NCBI GenBank assembly: GCA_013306675.1
Contig: JABLUY010000129.1
Coordinates: forward strand, 40,094-104,093
Origin: Thraustochytrium sp. TN22
Taxonomy: Eukaryota > Sar > Bigyra > Thraustochytrida > Thraustochytriidae
Direction: 5' to 3'
Length of the DNA: 64,000 nucleotides
Numbering within the stretch: the stretch's first letter is position 1; each line of letters starts with the position of its first letter. The position numbers and the translations under genes were made by a program. This document shows positions 10,695 through 19,703 of the stretch, piece by piece. The notes under the pieces are model-generated. The model did not search any database. It saw only the letters and a list, made by a program, of their open reading frames with translations, and was not told where the DNA came from.

Positions 10695-10712
10695 AACAAC
10701 TAGTGATGTCTG
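10695..10712 (-). repeat. Right terminal inverted repeat of hAT element
   Basis: On the minus strand reads cagacatcactagttgtt, pairing with the left terminal repeat at 6469-6486 (14 of 18 identical). Confidence 0.88.
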
Positions 10713-10720
10713 GAAGCACG
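10713..10720 (+). repeat. Right target-site duplication of the hAT element
   Basis: Reads gaagcacg directly after the right terminal inverted repeat (ending gatgtctg at 10712). It is an exact copy of 6461-6468. Confidence 0.93.
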
Positions 10721-12230
10721 CAAGCGCCTGCTCCAGCCTCCAGCCAGGCCCAGCCGAGCGCGGGCGGCGGGCCTCTCCTTGACCGAGACTCGAGAGCGCG
10801 CCGGCCAGTGGTGCCGCAGCCAGCCTGAGCCAGGTCGCCGTCGCCACGCCACGCGGCCCACTTCGTTATTCGTGCCCTCGCTCGCTGAGCTCGCTCGCCC
10901 GCTCGCCGCGCTCGCTCGCTCGCAACAACCGCAAAAGACTCCTGGGTGCCAGGCTGCCAGCCTGACTGTGAGCAGGTACCATGCTTAGTTGACTTGATTG
11001 ATTGTTGGGTTGTTGGATTCAACGGCGAAGTCAACCCAGCTCAGCCTGACGAGAGGCTTGCCGCTCGGCCTGCGCCCGCCTCGCAGCGCGGCTTGGCAAA
11101 CGGGGCTGGCTCGGACTCTGTAGCGGCGCCCAGCGGCGCCCAGCACGCATCACCGCCTGCGCTGCGGCGCTCCGCTCCGCGGCCGCTGACTCGGCTTCGG
11201 CTCGGCGCGGCGCGGGCTCGCAGCCCGCCGCGCGTTGATAATAAGCCTGCGGCGGCCAGACAGCGCCAGCGCTCTGACAGTGACAGTGAGGTGCCGCCTC
11301 CGACTCAAGTTGAAGTCGGGCATGGCACAGTGGCACAGTGGCAGCGGCACTGCCGATGACGCGCGCTGACTCGTCACGACCGCCATTGGCGCGTTCACAC
11401 TTTGCGCGATCCTGCCTCGCTCGCGCAAGGCTGCCGCGCAGCGACCGACGCTCCGGCGGGCCGCCAGGATCGGGCCCCGGCGGCGAGACTCGACGGCGCG
11501 GCGGGCGTGGCGGCGCGGCGCGCGGCGCGGCGCCGCTCGAGGCCGCCGCCGCGCCGCGAGGCCGGCCAGGCCGGCGCCGCGCGCCCGCCCGCCCGTGGCG
11601 AACGAGCTGTCGTCTGCGCCGCTTCTGAACGACCGGCGACCGCGGCGGGGCGTCCCCTCTGGCGCGTCGCGGGCCTTCCAGCGGCGCCTGCCTGCCTTTC
11701 TGCCTGCCGCGCCCGCGGGTCGGCGCGGGTCGGCTCGGCGCGGGCGGCCGCCGCGGCGCTGGCCGGCGCGGGGCCGCCGCGCCTGCCAAGCTGCGCTGCG
11801 GCGGCGCGCTCGCTCGGCTCGGCGCGCCGGGCGCGGCCAGGTGCCGGGCAGGACCGCCGGCGCGCGCGCGCCGGGTCGGCCCAGCGCGATGCAGGTGCGG
11901 GCGATCTTCACGCGCCACCGCGGGGAGGGGGGCCGCGGGAAAACCAGCAGCCCTCACAGGCGCGTGCCAGTGGCGCCCCCCCCCCGCTCGCCACTGGCGG
12001 CGCGCGCGCCTGGGCCAGCGCAGTGGGGCCGGGGGGCGAGGCGGCGCGCGGAGGGCGGCCGAGGGGGGGCCGCCTCTGGGCGCGCCGGGGGCAGAGGGGG
12101 CGCCTGCGTCGGCGGAGCGCGGCATCTGGCGGCAAACCAAGAACTCGGATCACCAAAGCAGCAAACAGCAGCAGCAGCAGCGGCAGCACAGGCAGGCAGG
12201 AGGCAGCAGAGCAGCTCGCAGCAGGGAAAG
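10721..12230. other. Intergenic region upstream of the sterol methyltransferase, no gene recognised
   Basis: Very GC-rich, with cgctcgct runs near 10880-10920 and gcc/ggc runs through 11100-12120. Long overlapping frames on both strands extend across it, including one fused in frame to the methyltransferase, but they are Arg/Ala/Pro-rich and lack recognisable domains. The stretch 12160-12230 is cagcag-rich and probably 5' untranslated leader for the gene starting at 12231. Confidence 0.5.
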
Positions 12231-13235
12231 ATGCCGTTCTGGGAGAAGGGCAAGGACTCCTCGACGAATGATTTCGTCACCAAGTTCGACCATGCTGTGA
12301 AGAACACCAAGGCGGACGAGGACGCGGACAAGAACTACGCGCCGGTGGTGAAGAACTTCTACGCGTCGGTCGCCACGAGCCTGTACGAGTACGGCTGGGG
12401 CAAGTCGTTCCACTTCGCGCCGCGCAACAAGGATGAGACCTTCAAGGCCTCGCTCCTCCGCCACGAGTACTGGCTGGCCGCCCAGCTGGGCATCCGCCCC
12501 GGCCAGGATGTGCTCGACCTTGGCTGCGGCATCTGCGGCCCGCTCGTGAACATTGCCAAGTTCTCGCGCGCCAACATGACCGGCGTCACCATCTCGGACT
12601 ACCAGATCGCCAAGGGCAACGCCTGGATCGCCGAGAACGGCCTCTCCTCGCGCTGCAAGGCCATCGAGGGCGACTTCCACGACCTCCCCTTCGAGGAGAG
12701 CTCCTTCGACGCCAGCTACGACTTTGAGGCCACCCCGCACTCGACCCAGCTCAAGAAGTACTTCAGCGAGGTCGCCCGCTGCCTGCGCCCGGGTGGCGTG
12801 CACGCCGGCTTCGCCTGGTGCATCCTCCCCAAGCACAACCCGGACGATACCTCCGAGAAGAAGATTCTCGAGGAGGTCGCCTTCGGCAACGCCCTCACGC
12901 TCCTCTACACCCCGGAGGACTACGTCGAGGCCATCAAGGCCACTCCGGGTCTCGAGCTCGTCGAGATGTACGACGCCGCCAAGCTCGGCGACGACTACGA
13001 GTGGTACGCGCCGCTCGAGCCGTCCTTCTCCGCCGAGGGCATCCTCATGTCCTACGCCGGTCGCCAGTTCACCGCCGCCCTGGCGCGCTGCACCGAGCTC
13101 GTCGGCCTCGCCCCCAAGGGCACCTACGATGCCACCCAGGTCCTCGAGCATGCGGCTCGCGGCCTTGTCGCCGCCGGCAAGCGTGGCATCTACACGCCCA
13201 TGATGTTCTATAAGGTCAAGGTCACCAAGAACTAA
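12231..13235 (+). CDS. Sterol 24-C-methyltransferase
   Basis: 334 residues; an ERG6/SMT-family enzyme that transfers a methyl group from S-adenosylmethionine to C24 of the sterol side chain, the step that makes ergosterol- and phytosterol-type rather than cholesterol-type sterols. The start MPFWEKGKD is taken over the longer open frame because upstream codons are GC-rich leader and because family members begin close to this point. Seen: sterol-binding region I YEYGWGKSFHFA near residues 50-61; SAM motif I VLDLGCGICGP near 93-103; region II YDFEATPHS near 162-170, where plant and fungal enzymes usually have YAIEATCHAP; then CLRPGG near 184. The length is typical for the family. No signal peptide or obvious membrane segment is seen. 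Convergent with the gene at 13890-17702. The family call is secure; whether it does the first or second methylation cannot be told. Confidence 0.93.
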   Translation: MPFWEKGKDSSTNDFVTKFDHAVKNTKADEDADKNYAPVVKNFYASVATSLYEYGWGKSFHFAPRNKDETFKASLLRHEYWLAAQLGIRPGQDVLDLGCGICGPLVNIAKFSRANMTGVTISDYQIAKGNAWIAENGLSSRCKAIEGDFHDLPFEESSFDASYDFEATPHSTQLKKYFSEVARCLRPGGVHAGFAWCILPKHNPDDTSEKKILEEVAFGNALTLLYTPEDYVEAIKATPGLELVEMYDAAKLGDDYEWYAPLEPSFSAEGILMSYAGRQFTAALARCTELVGLAPKGTYDATQVLEHAARGLVAAGKRGIYTPMMFYKVKVTKN

Positions 13236-13889
13236 ACCCCCTGAATGAAACTCCCCTCACAACCTAAAGAAGATCTTTTCACTGGTGTACGTAGCCTAGG
13301 CCTAAATGGAATGATGAGGCGTGTATCGTTACGATGAACTTGAGAGAGAGACAACACCAAATCAAGCACGGTGCTGGGCACAAAGCATGAGAGGACCTTT
13401 CTTTCACTTTACGGCTGCTTCCGAGCCGATCATCATCTCATCGGGTTGCCTGACTCACTGTCAGTTGGAAAGATTGCGCCAGCCCACAACGACTCTGAGG
13501 TTTGCGCAATCCCACACAAGCGAAATCTGTTGCCGACAGTACCAATCTTGAGCTGGCTTACTCTAAGGCTGGCGGACTACCCAGCTGGTCGCGTTATACT
13601 TGTGAAAGTCAGCACTCTCCACTCTACTCAAAGTTCACTGACCGTGAAGTTGGCATCGTAGTTATCGCAAAAGGATGCAACCTGACCTGAGGACCGACAG
13701 GTGGAGTGCTAACAATAAAGCGGGGCAAACATCGGCTGGCACGTGCCACATGAGTCTTTCAGAGCCAAGGGCGTGGAAGAAAAACATCATTGTAACAACT
13801 CTCCGACCCCATGCTCCGTCGTGGCAGATGTGCTGGTGTTGTATTCAGCGAGCGAGCGAAGCTAAGAAAAGAAAAGAAAAGAACAGCTA
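13236..13889. other. Convergent intergenic region
   Basis: Lies between the 3' ends of the sterol methyltransferase (+) and the TBCC/EF-hand gene (-). It is visibly less GC-rich than the coding DNA, as expected of untranslated and terminator DNA. An aataaa sits at 13714-13719 (+) and an A-rich aagaaaagaaaagaa tract at 13863-13881. No reading frame of interest. Confidence 0.5.
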
Positions 13890-16800
13890 TCAATAGCTCT
13901 CCGCAGTGGTGATTGCTGCAGGATCATAGTCCCATGGAGGCCGCTCGACGAGCTCAAGCCGCGGACGGGGCTTGAGCTGCGCGCGAGGTGGCTTGGATTT
14001 TCTAGAGGGCGTACCCGCGCCCGTGCTAGCACTTGGGCCGGGCGCAGCTCGCGAGGGATACTGGTCCTTGGCGGCAGCCTGCTTCCACCGCCGGTACGCG
14101 CGCTTGCTCTGCGCCTTGCGTCGCTTGTTGAGGGCGAGCTCCTCATCAGCGGCCGCCTTGGCAGCCTTGGCAGCATCGCGCTCCGCTTTCGCCTTCGACC
14201 GCGACCACTGGCGAAAGTTCGCCGCGGCGCGCGCCCGTCGCTCGCGCAGCGCCTCGGCCAGCTGCGCTTCGGCCTCGCTGCGCGGCCGGAAGCCGGCGTC
14301 GCGCAGCACCTGCTCCTCGAGAGACCTCTTCAGCGCCGCCTTGTGCGCAGCTTTGTCCTTGGCCTGCTCTGCCTCCTCTTTGCCGCGCTTGCTCAGCAGG
14401 ACCTCGTCCAGCCGGTCCTGCGCTGCGGTGCCCGGCGACAGCAGTACGAGCGCCTCGTCTCGAGTGCGAGGGTCGGCCGTCAGCGAGTGCAGCAGCTTCC
14501 CGAACGCGGCGCGGCACTCGCGCTGGCCCACGAGAAAGTCGCCTGCTGTGATGCGCGCCGTCGCCCTCGCGAGCTCGGCGCCGCCCTTGGCGCCAGCCTC
14601 GCCAACGCACGCGTCCAGCTTGCGCTTCACAAACGCGGCGATCGTGTGATCCGCGTCTAGCCCTGCGTACCGCGAGCTGCGGCAAACCGCGAACCCCTGC
14701 GTGTCATCGCGCTGGTGGTCGTATGTGCGACCCACCAGCCCGCGCACCTTGTCGAAGAGCGCCGAGGCAATCATGACCAGCTCCTGCTCGCGCTCCTGCC
14801 GTGCGGCGCCGTAGCCACCCTCCTCGCTTTGCTCAAAGGCCGCTCCGCGCTCTCCAACCTCGCGGCGCTGCCGCTCCTCCTCCACCTCTTCCACCTCCTC
14901 CTTGTTGTCGTCGTCCTCCTCGTCGTCGCCTCCAGCCGCCGCGGCGTTGTTGTTGTTTGCTGCTGCTTTCACTTCGGTCTTGCCAGCGCGGCCAACCTTG
15001 CTGCGGCGGTGCGGCGCGGCCACCACCACCACCTGCTGCTCCTGCTTCTTGGCGCGCTCCCAGCGCTGGAGTGCGCGCCGCTTCCTCTTGCGTGCCTCCT
15101 CACGCGACTCCATCCACGCCGCGAAGCCGCCCGGAGGCGCTGTGCCCTGTGACATGGCACGCGCGTACGCGTGGAAGAGCTCCACGCGCACGTCCACATG
15201 CGATGAGAGCGCCTCGCGCTCACGCTGCACGGCCTCCTCCAGCACCTCCGCCTGCACCTGCGACTCAGCACCACCCTTCTTCTTGCGGAGGGCACGCTTG
15301 CGCACCACGGCGCGCCCGGCCGGGCTTTCGAGCCATTCCCGGGCGCGCCCACGCGCCTCGGCCTCCAGCGCCTCGGCCCCCAGCAGCTGCCGCTGCGTCA
15401 GCAGGCGCCGCAGCAGCGCCGCGCTGCCCTTCTCCAGACTCGCCACGGCACCAGCGTGACCGCCCAGCGCGCGTTCCAAGAGCGCAAACTTCTCCTGGTC
15501 TGCCGCGCGTGCGTCCGAACGCTTCGTGTGCAGCCACGCCTCGCGGTCGATGGCGCGAGACAGACGCAGCGCGCCCAGCCATCGCATCAGCGCGGCCACC
15601 GTCACGAGCCGCGCCTCCGGACCTCCCTCCGCCTCCGCCTGCAGCAGCTCGCGGGCGTACGCCTCGCCGTCCGACTCCACCGTCTCCCGCACCATCGTGG
15701 CAAAGTCGCGCACCTGCGCCGCGGAGAAGTTCACATGCAGGCACGCGCGCAGAGCGCTGCGCAGGTTGCGCTCCGAGATGCACGGCCGCTGCGCGCCCTC
15801 GCCCACCTGCGTCGGCAACCGCCCGCCCACGCTCCACTTCCACGCCTGTACGGCCTCCAGCACGCGCTCAAAGAGCGCCTGCGAGCCGCCCTGCACGCGC
15901 GCGCCTTCGCTGCGAAAGGCCTCGCGCAGGTAGTCCTCCGCCGGCATGGGCGCCGTCGCATAGCCCTGCATCGCCAGAAAGCTCGCCTCTGCAGCGTCCT
16001 GCGCGCCCGCGCCCAGCGCGCCGTGCAGACCACCGCCGCCATGCAGGCCGCGCCGTGGGCTGGCCCGTGCCTTGGACTTGAGCACCAGCGGCATGTACCG
16101 CACGAACTCCGGATCGCGATGGTCCACCAGCAGAGCGCACAGCTCGTGCAGGTTGTGCGAATCCAGCAGGCGCTGCACGTCCAACACAAAGGGCTCCGAA
16201 GAGCCGGCGCACAGTCCCAGCAGCAGCGCCGAGAGCGCCGTCTCGAAGACGGACCGGTGCAGGCTCATGCGCTTCTCCGTGTCGTAGTTCGCGAACCACT
16301 TGTGCAGATCCACGCCGCGGTGGTTCGCCTCCACACAGAGGTCGGACGCGCAGCGCAAGACGTCCCAGTCGTCCGCGTCTTCGTCCTCCGCGTCCAGCTG
16401 CGCCAGCTCCTGCGGGTCCACCACCAGGTGCTCCATGCGCGGGCTTGCCGCAGGGGTGCCACCCTTGGCGCGCCGCTTGCCGCCGCTCCGCTTGCTGCTC
16501 TTGCGCGAGCCCTTGCGCGTCGAGGTACCTGGCCGCCCGCTCGCGCCCGCCTCAGCGCCAATCACGACCGCCGGCGCTGCCGGCGCCCCGGTCGCGAGGC
16601 CCTCGGCCCCGAAGTCGCCCTCCTCATCAAAGGCAGCGCCAAAGTCCTCGTCCGCGTCGCCTTGGAACGCCATGTCCAGGTCGAGCTCCTCGTCGCCGCC
16701 GCCGCCCGAGCCCGGTGCCAGCATCGTCCCGAGCCGTTGGATGGTCGCGTGGATGCCGTCCACCCCGGCGTCGAGAGCCGCGTCGTCCTCCTCGTCCTCC

Positions 16801-17702
16801 TCGCCGTCCTCGTCGTCGTCGTCCTCGTCGTCGTCCTCGTCCTCGTCGTCCTCGAAGTCAAGAACGTACGGGTCGAGGTCAAAGGGTTCAATGACGGGGC
16901 GCTCCAGGCCGAGCTTGGCGAGGTCCGCGCGCACCTCGTCCGCGTTGTGCAGGAGGTAAAGGTCCAAAAATCCCGGGAACGGAAGGTTGCCGTTCTTGTC
17001 AAGGTCAATGGAGAGCGCCGCGAAGGCGTCGTGCATGGCGGCCGCGTCAGACATGACCTCCTTGGAGCCCAGCGCGTTCTGGAAAGCGTTCATTTCTGAA
17101 AAGGACAGGCCGCCGTCGCGATCCGTGTCGAAGCGCCAAAACGCTAGGCGCAGCTTGTAGACGGCGAGCGCCGACAGCTCGCCCGAGTCCGCGTCCTTGA
17201 GCGGCTGATTGTCCTCCAGCAGGCTGAAGTTTGTCGCCGCGCCGGGCTCCGCGGAGAAGTCAAAGACCGACCGCCAGCAGCCGTCGCCGTCCACGCGCAG
17301 CTGCGCGTCCCGGAGCAGGGGCGCCAGCACGGGGCTGGGCGCATTGTGCGCGCCAAAGTACATGCTGGAGCAGGCCTCCATGACAGGCGCCGTCGGCACA
17401 TGCAGGAACAGCGTGCAGTCCTGGCACGCCAGCGCGCGGCACTGCTTGGCCGCCAGGGTCACCACGCAGCCGGTGCACTCGCGCAGCATGCAGCTCCCCG
17501 CGCACGCCGCCACGAACACGCGGCAGTTCGTCAGCCTGTCTGCCGTCACCTGCGCCGCCACGTCCAGCACCACCACCTCGCAGTCCTCCAGCTCGCGCAG
17601 CGCCACGGCGCGCCCGCCCACGCTGCTGCGCCCCAGCACCATGGTCTTGCCCGCCGCGCCCGCCACCTCCACCGCCGCGTCGCTGCCGCCGCCGGACGCC
17701 AT
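13890..17702 (-). CDS. TBCC/RP2-like domain, EF-hand and coiled-coil protein
   Basis: 1,270 residues in one exon from the ATG at 17702. Residues about 20-135 match the beta-helical TBCC/C-CAP fold of tubulin cofactor C and RP2: repeated short strands with Cys (LTNCRVFVAACAGSC, LRECTGCVVTLAAKQC) and CTLFLHVPTAPVMEAC. Next are an EF-hand with a textbook loop DTDRDGGLSFSE near 190 and a second, DLDKNGNLPFPG, near 232 that lacks the final Glu. A long Asp/Glu tract follows near 280-305, a Ser/Lys/Arg basic patch, helical regions, and a C-terminal third of charged coiled coil with basic W repeats (ALQRWERAKKQ, NFRQWSRSKAK, AYRRWKQAAAK). In TBCC/RP2 proteins this fold acts as a GTPase-activating or targeting module for tubulin or Arl GTPases. 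With EF-hand and W-repeat coiled coil, a calcium-responsive ciliary or cytoskeletal role is a reasonable inference. The Arg-finger position was not verified. Confidence 0.75.
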   Translation of the reverse strand: MASGGGSDAAVEVAGAAGKTMVLGRSSVGGRAVALRELEDCEVVVLDVAAQVTADRLTNCRVFVAACAGSCMLRECTGCVVTLAAKQCRALACQDCTLFLHVPTAPVMEACSSMYFGAHNAPSPVLAPLLRDAQLRVDGDGCWRSVFDFSAEPGAATNFSLLEDNQPLKDADSGELSALAVYKLRLAFWRFDTDRDGGLSFSEMNAFQNALGSKEVMSDAAAMHDAFAALSIDLDKNGNLPFPGFLDLYLLHNADEVRADLAKLGLERPVIEPFDLDPYVLDFEDDEDEDDDEDDDDEDGEEDEEDDAALDAGVDGIHATIQRLGTMLAPGSGGGGDEELDLDMAFQGDADEDFGAAFDEEGDFGAEGLATGAPAAPAVVIGAEAGASGRPGTSTRKGSRKSSKRSGGKRRAKGGTPAASPRMEHLVVDPQELAQLDAEDEDADDWDVLRCASDLCVEANHRGVDLHKWFANYDTEKRMSLHRSVFETALSALLLGLCAGSSEPFVLDVQRLLDSHNLHELCALLVDHRDPEFVRYMPLVLKSKARASPRRGLHGGGGLHGALGAGAQDAAEASFLAMQGYATAPMPAEDYLREAFRSEGARVQGGSQALFERVLEAVQAWKWSVGGRLPTQVGEGAQRPCISERNLRSALRACLHVNFSAAQVRDFATMVRETVESDGEAYARELLQAEAEGGPEARLVTVAALMRWLGALRLSRAIDREAWLHTKRSDARAADQEKFALLERALGGHAGAVASLEKGSAALLRRLLTQRQLLGAEALEAEARGRAREWLESPAGRAVVRKRALRKKKGGAESQVQAEVLEEAVQREREALSSHVDVRVELFHAYARAMSQGTAPPGGFAAWMESREEARKRKRRALQRWERAKKQEQQVVVVAAPHRRSKVGRAGKTEVKAAANNNNAAAAGGDDEEDDDNKEEVEEVEEERQRREVGERGAAFEQSEEGGYGAARQEREQELVMIASALFDKVRGLVGRTYDHQRDDTQGFAVCRSSRYAGLDADHTIAAFVKRKLDACVGEAGAKGGAELARATARITAGDFLVGQRECRAAFGKLLHSLTADPRTRDEALVLLSPGTAAQDRLDEVLLSKRGKEEAEQAKDKAAHKAALKRSLEEQVLRDAGFRPRSEAEAQLAEALRERRARAAANFRQWSRSKAKAERDAAKAAKAAADEELALNKRRKAQSKRAYRRWKQAAAKDQYPSRAAPGPSASTGAGTPSRKSKPPRAQLKPRPRLELVERPPWDYDPAAITTAESY

Positions 17703-17735
17703 CGCGCCGCCGCCGCCGCCGCCGCCGTCGCGCCG

Positions 17736-17781
<46 letters not shown>

Positions 17782-18074
17782 GCGCGGTCGTTGGGCTCCG
17801 GGTCTGGGCGCGGCGCGCCGGGCCGCCATGGGCAAAACCGTCACGGCGGAGGCCGGTCACTGCTCTGCCACGGCCACGGCCACGGCCGCCTCGCGCGCGG
17901 GCGGCGGCTCGCTGCGCTGGTCGGCCGCGCTGCGCTGCGCTGTGCTGGTCGGCCGCGCTGCGCCTCCCTCCCCTGGGCCCGCCGTCGGCGGCTGGCGACG
18001 AGCGCGGGGCCAGGACGAGCAGGAGCGGGAGGAGGAGGACCAGGAGGACCAGGAGCCCGCGGCGGACAGGCAGC
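17703..18074. promoter_or_regulatory. Bidirectional promoter interval with GCC-repeat tract
   Basis: Lies 372 bp between the divergent starts of the TBCC/EF-hand gene (-) and the small coiled-coil gene (+). It holds a (GCC)n-like run at about 17703-17778 and tgcgctgc/ggtcggcc repeats near 17910-17965. No TATA element is evident. That it serves both genes is inferred from geometry only. Confidence 0.45.
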
Positions 18075-18764
18075 ATGGCGGAGGCCGTGGGCGCGGCGCT
18101 GGCGCGGACGCCCGAGGGGAGCGGAGCGGACCGCGCGCTGCTGCTGGAGGACGAGGAGCTGCGCGAGCTGGTGGAGGCTTATGAGGCCAAGGTGCGCGTG
18201 CTCCGCGCCGCGACGCGGGACGCGGAGCGCAAGCTGCAGGGCGACCGAGCAAGCCTGCAGGAGATGCAGCGCGCCTGGACGAAGGCGGACCCGGCGCAGG
18301 CGGAGCGCGTGGGCTTGAAGGATTTCCTGGACCTGGTCGCGGACCTCGAGGACGCGCGAGGCGCCGTGGCGCGCATCGAAGAAAAGGAGAACTCGCTTGC
18401 GCAGGAGGGCCAGGGCGAGCACGATGTGGACCGCGCCAAAGACAGGATCGAGGCGCTCAAATCCGAGGTGGAGACCCAGCACGAGACCATCCAGCGCCTG
18501 CGCGAGGAGGCCGTGCTCGCCGACAAGGATCGCGCCCGGCGCAAGGCCGCGGCACGCGAGGAGCGCGACCGCCGCCGCCGCGAGCGCCTCGAGGCCGAGA
18601 AGGCGCGCCTGCGCGCCAGCATTCGCGCGGCACAGACTGAGCTCGCTGCTTGTCGCGCCGAGCCCCGTCCGCGCAGGCCAGCTAAGCCGCACCCGGAGGC
18701 GCACATATACGACGCCCTCTTGGCGCCCTTTGCCGACATTCACCTCGACGCGGATGTGCCATGA
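18075..18764 (+). CDS. Small coiled-coil protein, unrecognised
   Basis: 229 residues from the ATG at 18075 (MAEAVGAALA), preferred to the longer in-frame opening upstream, which is GCC-repeat sequence. It is almost entirely charged helix: an Ala/Glu/Arg coiled coil near residues 25-60, a short LKDFLDLVADLEDARG segment near 78-93, then continuous coiled coil (about 95-190) with an Arg/Lys-rich stretch RRRRERLEAEKARLR. It ends in a short non-helical tail HIYDALLAPFADIHLD. No signal peptide, membrane segment or enzyme motif is seen. It shares a divergent promoter region with the TBCC/EF-hand gene, which hints at a linked cytoskeletal role but does not show it. Convergent, with 147 bases between, with the bZIP-like gene. 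Confidence 0.6.
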   Translation: MAEAVGAALARTPEGSGADRALLLEDEELRELVEAYEAKVRVLRAATRDAERKLQGDRASLQEMQRAWTKADPAQAERVGLKDFLDLVADLEDARGAVARIEEKENSLAQEGQGEHDVDRAKDRIEALKSEVETQHETIQRLREEAVLADKDRARRKAAAREERDRRRRERLEAEKARLRASIRAAQTELAACRAEPRPRRPAKPHPEAHIYDALLAPFADIHLDADVP

Positions 18765-18911
18765 AAGAGATGTTCCAAATCAAAATTGTACTGTACCATG
18801 ACACCAGGGTCTTACCTGGATCTTTTCTTCTTGTGCAGTGTAAACCAGTGTAAAGAAAGCAAGAGAGGCCGCGCTCCCTGGGTCTGGTCTGTCACAACAA
18901 AGGCGGGCTGG

Positions 18912-19703
18912 TCAGCGGATCGTGCGGGTCTTGGCGAGCTCGTCAACAGGACTCCATAGCTTGTCGAGCATGGCCATGGAGGCTGGGTTGTTGTTGACCC
19001 AGAGGATGAAGCGCGCCAGCTGCTCCGGCGTTAGGATCTTCTGCAGCTCCTCCATCTCTTCGCCGAGCGCCTGGTTCTTGCGCGCCATGCGGCGCTTGAG
19101 GTCCTCGCACTCGCGAATCGTGAAGCGCAAGTCCTTGGCCATCTGGCGCGCATCCGTGCGGTGCGCCTTGATCTTCTCCTTTTGCTCGTCGCTTGCGCCG
19201 ATCTCACGCATCACGATGGCCCAAATGCTGCCGGACCCGCTCGTGTCAAGATTCTGCTCGCTCGTGGCATCGTAAAAGTCGTCCTCCTGGTGCAGCGACC
19301 ACATGCACATCTTGGTCACCTGCGTCGGCAGTAGCAGCCGCTCCAGCTGCTGCATGTGCTTGCGCACGGACTCGGTCCGCACCACACCATAGTCGCTGAA
19401 GTTCTTCACGTAGGTCTCCAGAACGGAATGCAGCTCCGCGTCCGACGCGCTCCTCGCCAGCATCTCCTCCAGCCGCTGCGTAATCTGCAGTTTCTCCTGC
19501 GCGTCGCGCTGCACAGTCTCCTTGCCCACCTTGAGCTGCAGCCGCAGCTGCAGGTTCTCGCTCTCCAGCGCGTTGACGCGCTCCTCCAGCTCGTTCACCT
19601 TCTCCTTCTTCTTCTTCTTCGCCGCCGCGGGCGCAGCCGCCGCCGCAGCCGCGCCGCCGCCGTCCTCCGTCTTGATGCCGCGCGCCCGCTTCGCGGAGCT
19701 CAT
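18912..19703 (-). CDS. bZIP-like transcription factor, stramenopile type
   Basis: 263 residues from the ATG at 19703 (MSSAKRARG). Residues 28-35 are a Lys run; a leucine zipper follows at about 36-60 (VNELEERV, NALESEN, LQLRLQL, with Leu at heptad spacing). A central region carries WSLHQEDDFYDATSEQN, and the C-terminal motif LTPEQLARFILWVNNNP lies near residue 226. That C-terminal motif (LTPxQxAxFxLWxxxN) is one I associate from memory with diatom and oomycete bZIP proteins. The basic region lacks the usual Asn-x7-Arg signature and is only a short Lys patch, so specific DNA contact is in doubt; it may act as a dimer partner. The in-frame opening upstream of 19703 is Arg-rich GC sequence and is not counted. 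Confidence 0.65.
   Translation of the reverse strand: MSSAKRARGIKTEDGGGAAAAAAAPAAAKKKKKEKVNELEERVNALESENLQLRLQLKVGKETVQRDAQEKLQITQRLEEMLARSASDAELHSVLETYVKNFSDYGVVRTESVRKHMQQLERLLLPTQVTKMCMWSLHQEDDFYDATSEQNLDTSGSGSIWAIVMREIGASDEQKEKIKAHRTDARQMAKDLRFTIRECEDLKRRMARKNQALGEEMEELQKILTPEQLARFILWVNNNPASMAMLDKLWSPVDELAKTRTIR

Larger units (their letters stand above)
6469..10712 (-). mobile_element. hAT superfamily DNA transposon, complete-looking, 4,244 bp
   Basis: The left end starts cagacatcgcaagttatt and the right end, read on the minus strand, starts cagacatcactagttgtt. The first 8 bases are identical and 14 of the first 18 match, forming the terminal inverted repeats. The element is flanked by an exact 8-bp direct repeat, gaagcacg, at 6461-6468 and 10713-10720, the target-duplication length typical of hAT elements. 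It carries one long transposase frame (minus, ending at 6775) with BED finger and hAT dimerisation domains. Perfect target duplication and an uninterrupted frame indicate recent insertion. Whether other copies exist in the genome cannot be seen here. Confidence 0.93.

Noticed and set aside
11595-12230. N-terminal extension of the sterol methyltransferase by about 212 residues
   Set aside because: Arg/Ala/Pro-rich translation of GC-rich leader; family enzymes begin near the Met at 12231.
15456-17099. Long plus frame opposite the TBCC/EF-hand gene
   Set aside because: His/Arg/Val-rich antisense shadow; the minus strand has recognisable TBCC and EF-hand motifs.
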